In this document: piece after piece, positions 25,793 through 34,057 of the stretch | Layout of the letters: the number at the start of each line of letters is the position of its first letter | Numbering within the stretch: position 1 is the first letter of the stretch | Source of the DNA: an uncultured Lachnospiraceae bacterium | Lineage (GTDB): Bacteria > Bacillota > Clostridia > Lachnospirales > Lachnospiraceae | Reading direction: 5' to 3' | Length of the DNA: 41,807 bases | Assembly (NCBI GenBank): GCA_910579085.1 | Contig: CAJTRU010000034.1 | Span: 1-41,807 of the forward strand | Notes under the pieces: model-generated | What the model was told of the DNA's origin: nothing | Databases searched by the model: none | The model's input: the letters and a program-made list of their open reading frames with translations, nothing else | Made by a program: the position numbers and the translations under genes

Positions 25793-26398
25793 ATGATAGC
25801 AATAGTTGATTATGATGCAGGAAACCTTAAAAGTGTAGAAAAGGCACTTGTACATTTAGGTGAGGAGTGTATAACTACAAGAGTGCCAGAGGAGATTTAC
25901 AATGCGGACAAGGTTATACTGCCAGGTGTTGGTGCGTTTGGTACTGCAATGGAAAAGCTTGCAAATTATGGCCTTATAGAAGTACTTAGGAAAACTGCGT
26001 CAGATAATAAGCCGTTTTTTGGAATATGTCTTGGTTTACAGCTTATGTTTGAAGCAAGCAGTGAAATGCCAGGTACAGAAGGTCTTGGCATACTGAAAGG
26101 CAAAATCCATGCAATTCCTCCAAAAGAAGGTTATAAAATACCACATATGGGCTGGAACTCAATATCTGTAAAAAAAGGAAGCCGTTTATTTAAGGATATA
26201 CCAGATAATTCATATGTATATTTTGTACATTCATATTACCTTAAAGCAGATTTTGAAGAAGATGTAGCAGCTACTACAGAGTATATTACACATATCCATG
26301 CAGCGGCAGAACATGGTAATATATTTGCGTGCCAGTTCCATCCAGAAAAAAGTGGTAATACAGGGCTCCAAATATTGAAAAATTTCTGTGATTTATAA
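25793..26398 (+). CDS. hisH: Imidazole glycerol phosphate synthase, glutaminase subunit
   Basis: A 201-residue class I glutamine amidotransferase. It releases ammonia from glutamine for HisF in histidine synthesis. The catalytic triad is visible: Cys79 in GICLGLQL, and His183 and Glu185 in QFHPEKS. The start at 25793 has TTGGAGGA just upstream and gives the family opening IAIVDYDAGN; an upstream in-frame ATG at 25769 adds eight unneeded residues. hisF follows after 18 nt, matching the obligate HisH-HisF complex. No other his genes are present here. Confidence 0.95.
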   Translation: MIAIVDYDAGNLKSVEKALVHLGEECITTRVPEEIYNADKVILPGVGAFGTAMEKLANYGLIEVLRKTASDNKPFFGICLGLQLMFEASSEMPGTEGLGILKGKIHAIPPKEGYKIPHMGWNSISVKKGSRLFKDIPDNSYVYFVHSYYLKADFEEDVAATTEYITHIHAAAEHGNIFACQFHPEKSGNTGLQILKNFCDL

Positions 26399-26416
26399 TT
26401 TGGATAAGGGGGAAAT

Positions 26417-27178
26417 ATGTTTACAAAAAGAATTATACCATGCCTTGATGTTAATAACGGGCGTGTAGTAAAAGGCGTAAATTTTGTAGATTTAAAAGAT
26501 GCAGGCGACCCTGTTACAGTTGGTGCTGCTTATGGCATAGCGGGTGCAGATGAACTTGTATTTCTGGATATTACGGCTTCATCAGATGCAAGGGCAACTA
26601 AAATTGATATGGTGCGCCGTGTGGCAGAAACAGTATTTATACCATTTACAGTTGGCGGGGGTATAAGGACTGTAGAGGATTTTAAACTTATATTAAGGGA
26701 AGGTGCAGATAAAATTGCAGTTAATTCTGCTGCAATACAAAATCCTGCACTTATATCAGAAGCAGCAGAAAAGTTTGGCAGCCAGTGTGTTGTAGTTGCT
26801 ATAGATGCTAAAAGGCGTGAAGACGGAAGCGGCTGGAATATATATAAAAACGGCGGCAGGATAGATATGGGCATTGATGCTGTAGAATGGGCAATGGAAG
26901 CAGACCGGCTTGGTGCTGGTGAGATACTTCTTACAAGCATGGATTGTGACGGCACTAAAAATGGATATGATATAGAACTTACAAGGACTGTATCAGACAA
27001 TGTTTCTATTCCTGTAATAGCCTCAGGAGGGGCAGGGAAACTTGAACATTTTAAAGAAGCATTTACAGAAGGAAAAGCTGACGCAGTACTTGCAGCATCA
27101 CTTTTCCACTATAAGGAACTGGAAATAAGCGAAGTCAAAGAATACCTGGACAGGGAAGGAATAAGTGTAAGGAAGTAA
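26417..27178 (+). CDS. hisF: Imidazole glycerol phosphate synthase, cyclase subunit
   Basis: A 253-residue (beta-alpha)8 barrel, the usual length. It converts PRFAR plus ammonia from HisH to IGP and AICAR, linking histidine and purine pathways. Catalytic Asp11 (CLDVNNGRVVKG) and Asp130 (VAIDAKRR) are present, as are the phosphate-binding glycine motifs FTVGGGIRT and ASGGAGKL. It is coupled to hisH with an 18-nt gap containing a GGGGGAAA-type site. Confidence 0.96.
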   Translation: MFTKRIIPCLDVNNGRVVKGVNFVDLKDAGDPVTVGAAYGIAGADELVFLDITASSDARATKIDMVRRVAETVFIPFTVGGGIRTVEDFKLILREGADKIAVNSAAIQNPALISEAAEKFGSQCVVVAIDAKRREDGSGWNIYKNGGRIDMGIDAVEWAMEADRLGAGEILLTSMDCDGTKNGYDIELTRTVSDNVSIPVIASGGAGKLEHFKEAFTEGKADAVLAASLFHYKELEISEVKEYLDREGISVRK

Positions 27179-27245
27179 TTAAAAAATAATTAAAGAATAA
27201 CCAGAAAATAACCAAAAGACAGGGTTAGCAAAGGAGGAAGATTTT

Positions 27246-27923
27246 ATGTCGATGATACAGAATGACTGGCTTGATGCAATCCAGCCAGAATTTTCAAAAC
27301 CTTATTATAAGGAACTTTTTGAGTTTGTAAAGGATGAATACAGTAAGACGGTTGTATATCCGCCAGCAGATGATATATTTAATGCATTTCATTTTACGCC
27401 TCTTTCATCTGTAAAGGTATTAATTTTAGGACAAGACCCATACCATAATGTACACCAGGCACATGGCCTTTGTTTCTCTGTACTGCCAGACCAGACAGAT
27501 ATACCACCATCACTGCAAAATATTTATAAGGAGATACATGAGGATTTAGGATGTGAAATACCTAATAATGGCTATCTTAAAAAATGGGCAGACCAGGGAG
27601 TGCTTATGTTAAATACGGTGCTTACAGTAAGGGCACACCAGGCTAATTCACACCAGGGCAAGGGCTGGGAGAAATTTACAGATGCTGTAATACAGGCTGT
27701 AAATGCACAGGACAGGCCAATTGTTTACCTGCTCTGGGGCAAGCCGGCACAGAGTAAAATACCAATGCTTACAAATCCTAAGCATCTTATATTAAAAGCA
27801 CCACATCCAAGCCCGTTATCTGCATTCAGAGGGTTCTTTGGATGCAAGCATTTCAGCCAGACAAATGAATTTCTTAAAGAAAACGGGCTTGAGCCAATAG
27901 ACTGGCAGATTGAAAATGTATAA
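27246..27923 (+). CDS. ung: Uracil-DNA glycosylase
   Basis: A 225-residue family-1 UDG that excises uracil from DNA as the first step of base-excision repair. The catalytic water-activating motif GQDPYHN (Asp64) and the minor-groove loop HPSPLS (His near 187) are both intact, along with the uracil-binding LLWG motif near 160. AGGAGG precedes the ATG. It sits in the co-directional run between hisF and the FtsA-like gene with short gaps. Confidence 0.96.
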   Translation: MSMIQNDWLDAIQPEFSKPYYKELFEFVKDEYSKTVVYPPADDIFNAFHFTPLSSVKVLILGQDPYHNVHQAHGLCFSVLPDQTDIPPSLQNIYKEIHEDLGCEIPNNGYLKKWADQGVLMLNTVLTVRAHQANSHQGKGWEKFTDAVIQAVNAQDRPIVYLLWGKPAQSKIPMLTNPKHLILKAPHPSPLSAFRGFFGCKHFSQTNEFLKENGLEPIDWQIENV

Positions 27924-27960
27924 AAACATGGTAAATGTATTGATATAGATGGAGGTTCTG

Positions 27961-30261
27961 ATGGCAGATAATTCCAGACAGACAGTAAAAGTAAATATGG
28001 AAGGTGTTCCAGAACAACTGGTATTCGGGCTGGATATCGGCACAAGAAGCATAGTTGGGACTGTTGGCTTTAAAAGCAGCACAAACGGCTTTGTAGTAGT
28101 AGCACAGGTATGTAAAGAGCACCAGACAAGGGCAATGCTTGACGGACAGATACATGATATAGGAAAAGTTGCTTTAACAATAGAGGAAGTGCACAAGAAA
28201 CTTGAAGACATGACTGGCAGGAGATTTAAAGATGTATGTATTGCGGCTGCCGGCCGTGTGCTTAAAACTGTTGAGGCAGAGTCACAGATGGTTTTCCAGT
28301 CAGACACAGTAATTACAAGTGAGCATATATATACACTTGATATGCTTGGAATTGAAAATGCATACAGTATATTACGTGATGAAAAGAAGACAGATGATAT
28401 CAGGTTTTATTGTGTAGGTTATTCAGTTAAGCGTTATTACCAGAATGATTATATTATTTCAAATCTTGAAGGCCATAAGGCAATGTCAATAAAAGCGGAA
28501 CTTATTGCAACATTTCTGCCAAATGAAGTGGTTGACGGGCTGTATGCTGCAGTAGAGCGTGCAGGCCTTTATGTTGCCAACCTGACACTTGAGCCTATTG
28601 CTGCAATAAATGTTGCAATACCTGAGAAGTTCAGGCTGCTTAATATTGCACTTGTGGATGTAGGGGCAGGGACTTCTGATATTTCTATAACCAAAGACGG
28701 AAGCATTATAGCCTATGGCATGATTCCGTCTGCTGGTGATGAATTTACAGAATGTATTGCTAAACATTACCTTACAGATTTTAATGAAGCAGATAAGTTA
28801 AAGTGTGCCAGTACAATAAATACAGAAGTTGAATTTTTTGATATAATGGGGCTTCCGCAAAGGGTTTCTTCTGAGGAAATAGCTGATGTTGTGGAAGAAA
28901 CTGTTAAAAATACAACAAAAGGTATTGCAGATAAGATTATGGAACTTAATGGTGGCAAATCTTCAAGTGCTGTATTTGTTGTTGGAGGCGGTGGAAAAAT
29001 TAAAGGCTTTACAGAAAGCCTTGCAGAATACCTTGGGCTGCAAAAGGAAAGAGTGGCACTGCGTGGTTCAGAAGTGCTTGGCAATGTAGAATTCCTGCAG
29101 GATGACATCAAGGTAGACTCATTACTAGTAACACCTGTAGGAATATGCCTTAATTATTATGAGCAGCGCAATAATTTTATATTTGTAACAGTAAATGGTG
29201 AGCGTATTAAGCTCTATGACAACAGTAAGCTTACAATTATGGATGCTGCCATACAGATGGGATTTCCAAACGTTGATTTATTCCCTAAGCGTGGAAAAAC
29301 CCTTATATATTTTGTTAATGGTGAAAAACGTATGTTGCGCGGTTCAGAAGGTGAAGCAGCAATAGTCAGGCTGAATGGACGCCAGACAGGCATGAGTACC
29401 CCTCTTGAACAAAATTCCAAAATTGATATTATACCATCTACGCGTGGTTCTGATGCAGTGCTTGAAATCAGCAGCCTGCCAGAATACAGTTCCAGCATGA
29501 ATATAATATTCAATGGCAAAGAAATAACATGCCCTCGTTTTGTCACAGTAAATGGTGAACTTGTATCAGGCTTTTATGAAGTCCAGGATTTAGACCGTGT
29601 AGAAATATTAGGCTATTATACACTTGAGCAGGTACTTGAATTTATGGATATTATTTACAGGGGGAAAGTGTATGTGAATAATGTAATTGCCCCTATGGAT
29701 GCAAAGGTATATGATAACTTTTCAATTATATGCGAAATTATGAAAGAAGAACCAAATTATACAGAACTTATAGAAAAATACGGAGACGGGCAGTTCCCAG
29801 TTACAAGTGATTTGTTATATAACAAGGAAGATAGCAAAAAAGAGGGAACTACAGAGGCACATAAGGAATTAGGATTACTTGGCAGATTGCCAGAAGAACC
29901 AGCAGAGTCCTGGCAAGAATTTCCATATGATGAAGAATATAACGGGGAATACCTGCAAGACAGTGAAGATATTGCAGATGACATAAACAGTAAAAAGGAT
30001 ATGCCTCCAGTTACAGTAAAAAGTGAGGAAAAGGATTTAACAAACAGTACAAATACAATTAATATAATTGTAAACGGAGACTCCGTTGTAATGGAAGGCA
30101 AACCAAAATATATACTGGTTGATGTCCTTGATTTTTACCCTGTTGACACTTCGGTAGCACATGGTGACCATCTTGAAACATCAGTGAATGGAATGGCTTG
30201 TGATTTTACAATGCCTGTAAAAGATGGTGATGTTATCAGGATTGAGTGGGTAGAAAGGTAA
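27961..30261 (+). CDS. FtsA-like actin-family ATPase with long C-terminal extension
   Basis: A 766-residue protein, much longer than FtsA (about 420). The actin/Hsp70 ATPase signatures are in order: phosphate-1 (FGLDIGTRSIVGTVG, from about residue 23), phosphate-2 (LVDVGAGTSDISIT, about 230) and adenosine (VFVVGGGGKIKGFTE, about 340). The last about 370 residues are an extension of several small domains including strands resembling ubiquitin-like folds and a closing GDVIRIEWVE. FtsA links FtsZ to the membrane; I see no clear terminal amphipathic anchor. It is an additional FtsA/PilM-type protein common in Lachnospiraceae, role inferred. The ATG at 27961 follows GGAGG (27952-27956). Confidence 0.75.
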   Translation: MADNSRQTVKVNMEGVPEQLVFGLDIGTRSIVGTVGFKSSTNGFVVVAQVCKEHQTRAMLDGQIHDIGKVALTIEEVHKKLEDMTGRRFKDVCIAAAGRVLKTVEAESQMVFQSDTVITSEHIYTLDMLGIENAYSILRDEKKTDDIRFYCVGYSVKRYYQNDYIISNLEGHKAMSIKAELIATFLPNEVVDGLYAAVERAGLYVANLTLEPIAAINVAIPEKFRLLNIALVDVGAGTSDISITKDGSIIAYGMIPSAGDEFTECIAKHYLTDFNEADKLKCASTINTEVEFFDIMGLPQRVSSEEIADVVEETVKNTTKGIADKIMELNGGKSSSAVFVVGGGGKIKGFTESLAEYLGLQKERVALRGSEVLGNVEFLQDDIKVDSLLVTPVGICLNYYEQRNNFIFVTVNGERIKLYDNSKLTIMDAAIQMGFPNVDLFPKRGKTLIYFVNGEKRMLRGSEGEAAIVRLNGRQTGMSTPLEQNSKIDIIPSTRGSDAVLEISSLPEYSSSMNIIFNGKEITCPRFVTVNGELVSGFYEVQDLDRVEILGYYTLEQVLEFMDIIYRGKVYVNNVIAPMDAKVYDNFSIICEIMKEEPNYTELIEKYGDGQFPVTSDLLYNKEDSKKEGTTEAHKELGLLGRLPEEPAESWQEFPYDEEYNGEYLQDSEDIADDINSKKDMPPVTVKSEEKDLTNSTNTINIIVNGDSVVMEGKPKYILVDVLDFYPVDTSVAHGDHLETSVNGMACDFTMPVKDGDVIRIEWVER

Positions 30262-30270
30262 TGGTATATT

Positions 30271-31068
30271 ATGAGAGTCTGTAGTATTGCAAGCGGAAGC
30301 AGTGGAAACTGTATTTATATAGGGGATAAAGATACAAACATACTAATTGATGCAGGTATAAGCCGTAAAAGGATTGCAGAAGGGCTGTCAGCAATAGGTG
30401 TAAGGCCCCAGGAACTTGATGGCATATTTATTACACATGAACATTCTGACCATATACAGGGTGTCAGCATGATGGTGAAAATGTTTGATACACCTGTTTA
30501 TGCAACAGGTGCTACACTTGATTTTATCAGGAATAAAGATAAAAAGGGCATAATATCTATGAAGCATTTGTATGAAGTGCATCCTGATGAATGTATAAGG
30601 CTTAAAAATATGGATATAATGCCATTTTCAATATCACATGATGCTGCCGACCCGGTCTGCTATACTGTTAGTGCCAGCGGGCATAAAGCAGGAGTAGCTA
30701 CAGACCTTGGCATCTATGATGATTATATTGCCAGCCATCTTGCAGGAAGTGACATTTTAATGCTTGAGGCAAACCATGATATAAGTATGCTTGAAGCGGG
30801 CAGATACCCGTACAACCTGAAGTGCAGGATACTTGGCAGTAAAGGGCATCTTTCTAATGAGGACTCTGGCAGGCTTTTATGCAGGCTGCTTAGCAAAAGG
30901 CTTAAATATGTATTCCTTGCGCATCTTTCCAAGGAGAACAATTATCCCGGACTGGCATACCAGGCAGTAAAATGCCAGATTTGGGAAGAACTTGGGATAA
31001 ATGAACTGCCTTTCCAGATGTCAGTTGCAAAAAGGGATGTGCCTTCTGCACTGGTAAATTTAGATTAA
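30271..31068 (+). CDS. WalJ/YycJ-like metallo-beta-lactamase-fold hydrolase
   Basis: A 265-residue MBL-fold enzyme with the metal motif THEHSDH (His56, His58, Asp60, His61) and later ligands in the SHD and LEANHD motifs (the latter near residue 167). The family opening CSIASGSSGNC matches YycJ/WalJ proteins, which are implicated in DNA exonuclease activity and coordination of cell division with wall metabolism. In Bacilli it sits with walRK; here it follows an FtsA-like gene by 9 nt, a different context but also related to division. Confidence 0.85.
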   Translation: MRVCSIASGSSGNCIYIGDKDTNILIDAGISRKRIAEGLSAIGVRPQELDGIFITHEHSDHIQGVSMMVKMFDTPVYATGATLDFIRNKDKKGIISMKHLYEVHPDECIRLKNMDIMPFSISHDAADPVCYTVSASGHKAGVATDLGIYDDYIASHLAGSDILMLEANHDISMLEAGRYPYNLKCRILGSKGHLSNEDSGRLLCRLLSKRLKYVFLAHLSKENNYPGLAYQAVKCQIWEELGINELPFQMSVAKRDVPSALVNLD

Positions 31069-31115
31069 AATTAATAAAGCCAGCCATAAAGCGGCGGAAC
31101 GGGGGATTATTTATA

Positions 31116-31388
31116 ATGAAAAAAACAGTAGTGACAGTAGTAGGAAAAGACAGCGTAGGCATAATTGCAAAAGTGTGCACATATCTGGCAAATAACAGCG
31201 TTAATATACTTGACATTTCACAGACAATAGTTGACGGCTTCTTTAATATGATGATGATAGTTGATGTGGCAGTATGTTCTAAAGACTTTGAAACATTCAG
31301 CCATGAGCTTGAACAGATTGGCGGGGAGATGAACTGCATAATTAAGGCACAGCGTGAAGATATATTTGACAGTATGCACCGTTTATAA
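31116..31388 (+). CDS. ACT-domain regulatory protein (UPF0237)
   Basis: A 90-residue single ACT domain. The ligand-binding turn is GKDSVGIIAKVCTYLANNSVNILDISQ, spanning residues 9-35. Such ACT proteins bind amino acids. It is almost always followed, as here, by the PFL/UPF0210 gene (73 nt downstream), suggesting a joint role that remains unknown. A GGGG site precedes the ATG. Confidence 0.9.
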   Translation: MKKTVVTVVGKDSVGIIAKVCTYLANNSVNILDISQTIVDGFFNMMMIVDVAVCSKDFETFSHELEQIGGEMNCIIKAQREDIFDSMHRL

Positions 31389-31461
31389 CTGGCGGCCATT
31401 TTTAAAATTCTGTTTTAAAAGTGTTTTTATGTAAAATTGTTGAAAGGCATGGTTATTTTAT

Positions 31462-32826
31462 ATGATTAATATATATGAAGTTCTTGAAACTAATGACATG
31501 ATTGAGAAGGAAAACCTTGATGTCCGTACAATAACGCTTGGAATAAGCCTTTTAAGCTGTATTGACAGTAATCTTGAAAGCCTTAATGAAAAAATATATA
31601 ACCGCATTACAACTGTTGCAAAAGACCTTGTACCAACAGGCAAAGCTATAGAAAAGGAATTTGGCATACCTGTTGTAAATAAGCGTATTTCTGTTACACC
31701 AGCTGCAATTGCAGGGGCATCAGCATGTAAAACACCAGAAGACTTTGTTACCATTGCGCAGACACTTGACAAGGCAGCAAAGGCTACAGGTGTTAATTTT
31801 ATAGGCGGTTACAGTGCACTTGTTTCAAAAGGCATGACAGAAAGCGACGAGCTTCTGATACGCTCAATCCCAAAAGCACTTGCATCAACTGATTTTGTAT
31901 GCAGTTCAGTGAACCTTGGCTCTACAAAGACAGGGCTTAATATGGATGTAGTGAAACTTATGGGTGAAATAGTGCATGACACAGCAGCAGAAACAGCAGA
32001 CAGGGACAGCATTGGCTGTGCAAAGCTTGTTGTATTCTGTAATGCGCCTGATGACAACCCATTTATGGCAGGTGCTTTTCATGGAGTTACAGAAGCAGAC
32101 GAAATTATAAATGTTGGTGTAAGCGGGCCAGGTGTAATGCGCAAAGCTTTAGAGTCAGTACGCGGTGCAGACTTTGGCACTCTTTGTGAAAAAGTTAAAA
32201 AGACAGCATTTAAAATTACAAGGGTAGGCCAGTTAGTTGCCAGGGAAGCATCAAAGCGGATGAATGTCCCATTTGGCATAATAGACCTTTCACTTGCGCC
32301 AACACCAGCAGTAGGTGACAGTATAGCAGATATATTTGAAGAAATGGGATTACAGCGTGCAGGTGCACCAGGAACAACCGCCGCCCTTGCGCTCTTAAAT
32401 GACCAGGTTAAAAAAGGTGGTATAATGGCATCTTCATATGTGGGCGGGCTGAGTGGTGCATTTATACCTGTAAGTGAAGACCAGGGAATGATAAATGCTG
32501 TAGAAGATGGTGCTCTTACACTTGAAAAACTTGAAGCAATGACATGTGTATGCTCAGTAGGGCTCGACATGATAGCAATACCAGGAGATACAAAACCTTC
32601 AACAATTTCTGGAATTATAGCTGATGAAATGGCAATAGGGATGATAAACCAGAAAACAACAGCAGCGCGCCTTATCCCCGTAATTGGAAAAGGTGTAGGT
32701 GAAACAGTTGAATTTGGAGGGCTCTTAGGCCATGCGCCAGTAATGCCAGTAAACCAGTTTGACTGTAGTGGCTTTATTAACAGAGGAGGCAGGATTCCAG
32801 CACCTGTCCATAGTTTTAAAAACTAG
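31462..32826 (+). CDS. PFL family protein (UPF0210/DUF711)
   Basis: A 454-residue protein of the family annotated as PFL-like because of a fold resembling pyruvate formate-lyase; it lacks a recognisable glycyl-radical motif near the C-terminus. Conserved segments include NFIGGYSALV, ASTDFVCSSVNLGS and the closing GFINRGGRIPAPVHSFKN. It is full length. Gene order ACT-PFL is conserved widely in Firmicutes; the biochemical role is not established. It ends the run beginning at hisH. Confidence 0.9.
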   Translation: MINIYEVLETNDMIEKENLDVRTITLGISLLSCIDSNLESLNEKIYNRITTVAKDLVPTGKAIEKEFGIPVVNKRISVTPAAIAGASACKTPEDFVTIAQTLDKAAKATGVNFIGGYSALVSKGMTESDELLIRSIPKALASTDFVCSSVNLGSTKTGLNMDVVKLMGEIVHDTAAETADRDSIGCAKLVVFCNAPDDNPFMAGAFHGVTEADEIINVGVSGPGVMRKALESVRGADFGTLCEKVKKTAFKITRVGQLVAREASKRMNVPFGIIDLSLAPTPAVGDSIADIFEEMGLQRAGAPGTTAALALLNDQVKKGGIMASSYVGGLSGAFIPVSEDQGMINAVEDGALTLEKLEAMTCVCSVGLDMIAIPGDTKPSTISGIIADEMAIGMINQKTTAARLIPVIGKGVGETVEFGGLLGHAPVMPVNQFDCSGFINRGGRIPAPVHSFKN

Positions 32827-32928
32827 CAGGCCAGAAAATAAGTTTCCTCCTATATTAATACCAGGAATTGCTGTTATTCTATAATATAATAAAAAATTTA
32901 AAACAGCCATAAGTTTATATTGGCAAGA

Positions 32929-32990
32929 TTTATGTTATTTAAAAGCCTTAAGGCTGGCAACGCTGGATACAGGCTTTTAAATAACATAAA
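32929..32990. repeat. Perfect 20-bp inverted repeat (large hairpin)
   Basis: The arm at 32929-32948 is the exact reverse complement of 32971-32990, with a 22-nt loop containing GGCTGGCAACGCTGG. The arms carry AAAAGCCT and ATAACATAAA. It lies 103 nt after the PFL stop. The following bases are A-rich, not T-rich, so it is not a normal terminator for the upstream gene. Confidence 0.8.
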
Positions 32991-33354
32991 AAATGCATGT
33001 ATTTATTCACTAAATCTTTTTAAGTTTTATTTTTGTATCTTTAACCCTGTTCCATCCATATTTAATATTATCCATTCATTTTAATATTGTTTCTTATTAT
33101 AATACCAATTAATTTATAATACCCATTAAACGTAAAACAGGGTAATCTTCAATAAAAAATACATTAATAATAATATAACAGGCAGCAGGCGTTTGTACTA
33201 TTATTTATAATGCAAGGGGGGATAGAGGTTATAATTCCAGCATATAAAGAAATAGCTTCATTAAACAATATAAGCATCTTATATTGTAAATGCCATGCTG
33301 TACTATTAAAATAAGGGAGTATGGCAAAATATTATATAAAAGATACATATATAA

Positions 33355-33528
33355 AGGCTTCTATATAAAAATATTCAGGATAAACTTCAAGATGAACCTG
33401 GTAATTATACTATGGGAATAAAACTAATTGGAATAAAGCAAAGACTTGCAAGTTTATATGTATTATCCATCCTGCAAGGCAAAACCAAAAAAGATTTATC
33501 AGGACTGCATTATAAAAAATGCACATGA
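33355..33528 (+). other. Short open frame, possible gene relic
   Basis: A 57-codon open stretch with no ribosome-binding site. It includes MGIKLIGIKQRLASLY, which faintly recalls the C-terminal ATP-lid region of YesM-type kinases (GIGLxNIxQRL). It may be chance. No intact gene lies anywhere in 32827-34057. Confidence 0.15.
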
Positions 33529-33547
33529 TAATGTACAAAAGGCATGG

Positions 33548-33585
33548 CTAAACCGCCGGTTTTGCCCTTGTTTTATGCGGTTTAG
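33548..33585. repeat. 9-bp inverted repeat next to the direct-repeat array
   Basis: CTAAACCGC (33548-33556) and GCGGTTTAG (33577-33585) are perfectly complementary with a 20-nt loop. They lie 8 bp before the first 22-bp repeat unit. Confidence 0.6.
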
Positions 33586-33592
33586 GCAAGTT

Positions 33593-33680
33593 TGACATGA
33601 AAATCAAATATTTGTGACATGAAATTTGTACGAATATGACATGAAAATTGAAATTTTGTGACATTGAAATGACAAATAAA
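33593..33680 (+). repeat. Four tandem direct repeats with exact 22-bp period
   Basis: TGACATGAAA occurs at 33593, 33615 and 33637, and TGACATTGAAA at 33659, each exactly 22 bp after the last; the ten-base cores are conserved and the 12-base spacers are not. A truncated TGACAAA follows at 33670. This geometry fits protein-binding sites on one face of the DNA. Possible readings are LytTR-type regulator sites, iteron-like sites or a leftover IS21-type end. Confidence 0.75.
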
Positions 33681-33766
33681 AATTATATAAAATACTTGTA
33701 GCTCATCCAAACCACTTTTCAAACATCCAGAACAAATTTTATAAAAAGGATGTTGGAAAAAAATGG

Positions 33767-33795
33767 TTGACTAAATACTCAAGGTGTGGTATTAT
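33767..33795 (+). promoter_or_regulatory. Strong promoter of the candidate small RNA
   Basis: TTGACT (33767-33772), a 17-bp spacer and TATTAT (33790-33795) with a TGn extended -10 (TGG before the hexamer). Transcription should begin near 33803. Confidence 0.75.
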
Positions 33796-33802
33796 TCTTG
33801 AA

Positions 33803-33934
33803 TACAATAGATGGGAGATTATCCTATATCAAGGATACACTTTTGTTAGTATTTACATTTTTTCTCAATTGGTTTTTTGTATTTTTAGGAAAGGATGAGT
33901 GAGGCTGCGTAAAGTAGTTTTGCTCATCTTTTTT
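33803..33934 (+). ncRNA. Candidate free-standing small RNA of about 130 nt
   Basis: It is bounded by a good promoter (33767-33795) and a terminator: GATGAGTGAGGCTG (33894-33907) pairs with TAGTTTTGCTCATC (33915-33928) over 14 bp with several G-U pairs, followed by T6. Between them lie a TATCC/GGATA hairpin and T-rich single strands. No open frame with a ribosome-binding site is present. A separate promoter for the surface-protein gene lies at 33998, so this is not simply its leader. Family unknown. Confidence 0.6.
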
Positions 33935-33997
33935 GCCGGCAGGGGGCTGGCAGTATACAGAATACAAAAAAAGTGTGAAAAATGTAAAAATTCAGGA

Positions 33998-34026
33998 TTG
34001 ACAAAATACAACATCTGATGTATGAT
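33998..34026 (+). promoter_or_regulatory. Promoter of the Big2 surface protein
   Basis: TTGACA (33998-34003) and TATGAT (34021-34026) are exactly 17 bp apart. AAGGAGG at 34043-34049 and the ATG at 34058 follow, giving a short leader of about 25 nt and suggesting strong expression. Confidence 0.88.
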
Positions 34027-34057
34027 TGTAGAATAAAAATATAAGGAGGCATATTAA

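Noticed and set aside
33210..33314. Small ORF starting MQGGIEVIIPAYKE, resembling a family-2 glycosyltransferase start
   Set aside because: The similarity covers only about eight residues, there is no proper ribosome-binding site and the frame ends after 34 codons; likely chance.
33593..33680. CRISPR array
   Set aside because: Only ten bases are conserved in each 22-bp unit with 12-bp spacers; repeats and spacers are far too short and no cas genes are nearby.
32827..34057. Plasmid or chromosomal replication origin
   Set aside because: The iteron-like repeats are suggestive, but there is no DnaA-box cluster (TTATNCACA), no rep or dnaA gene, and housekeeping genes flank the region.
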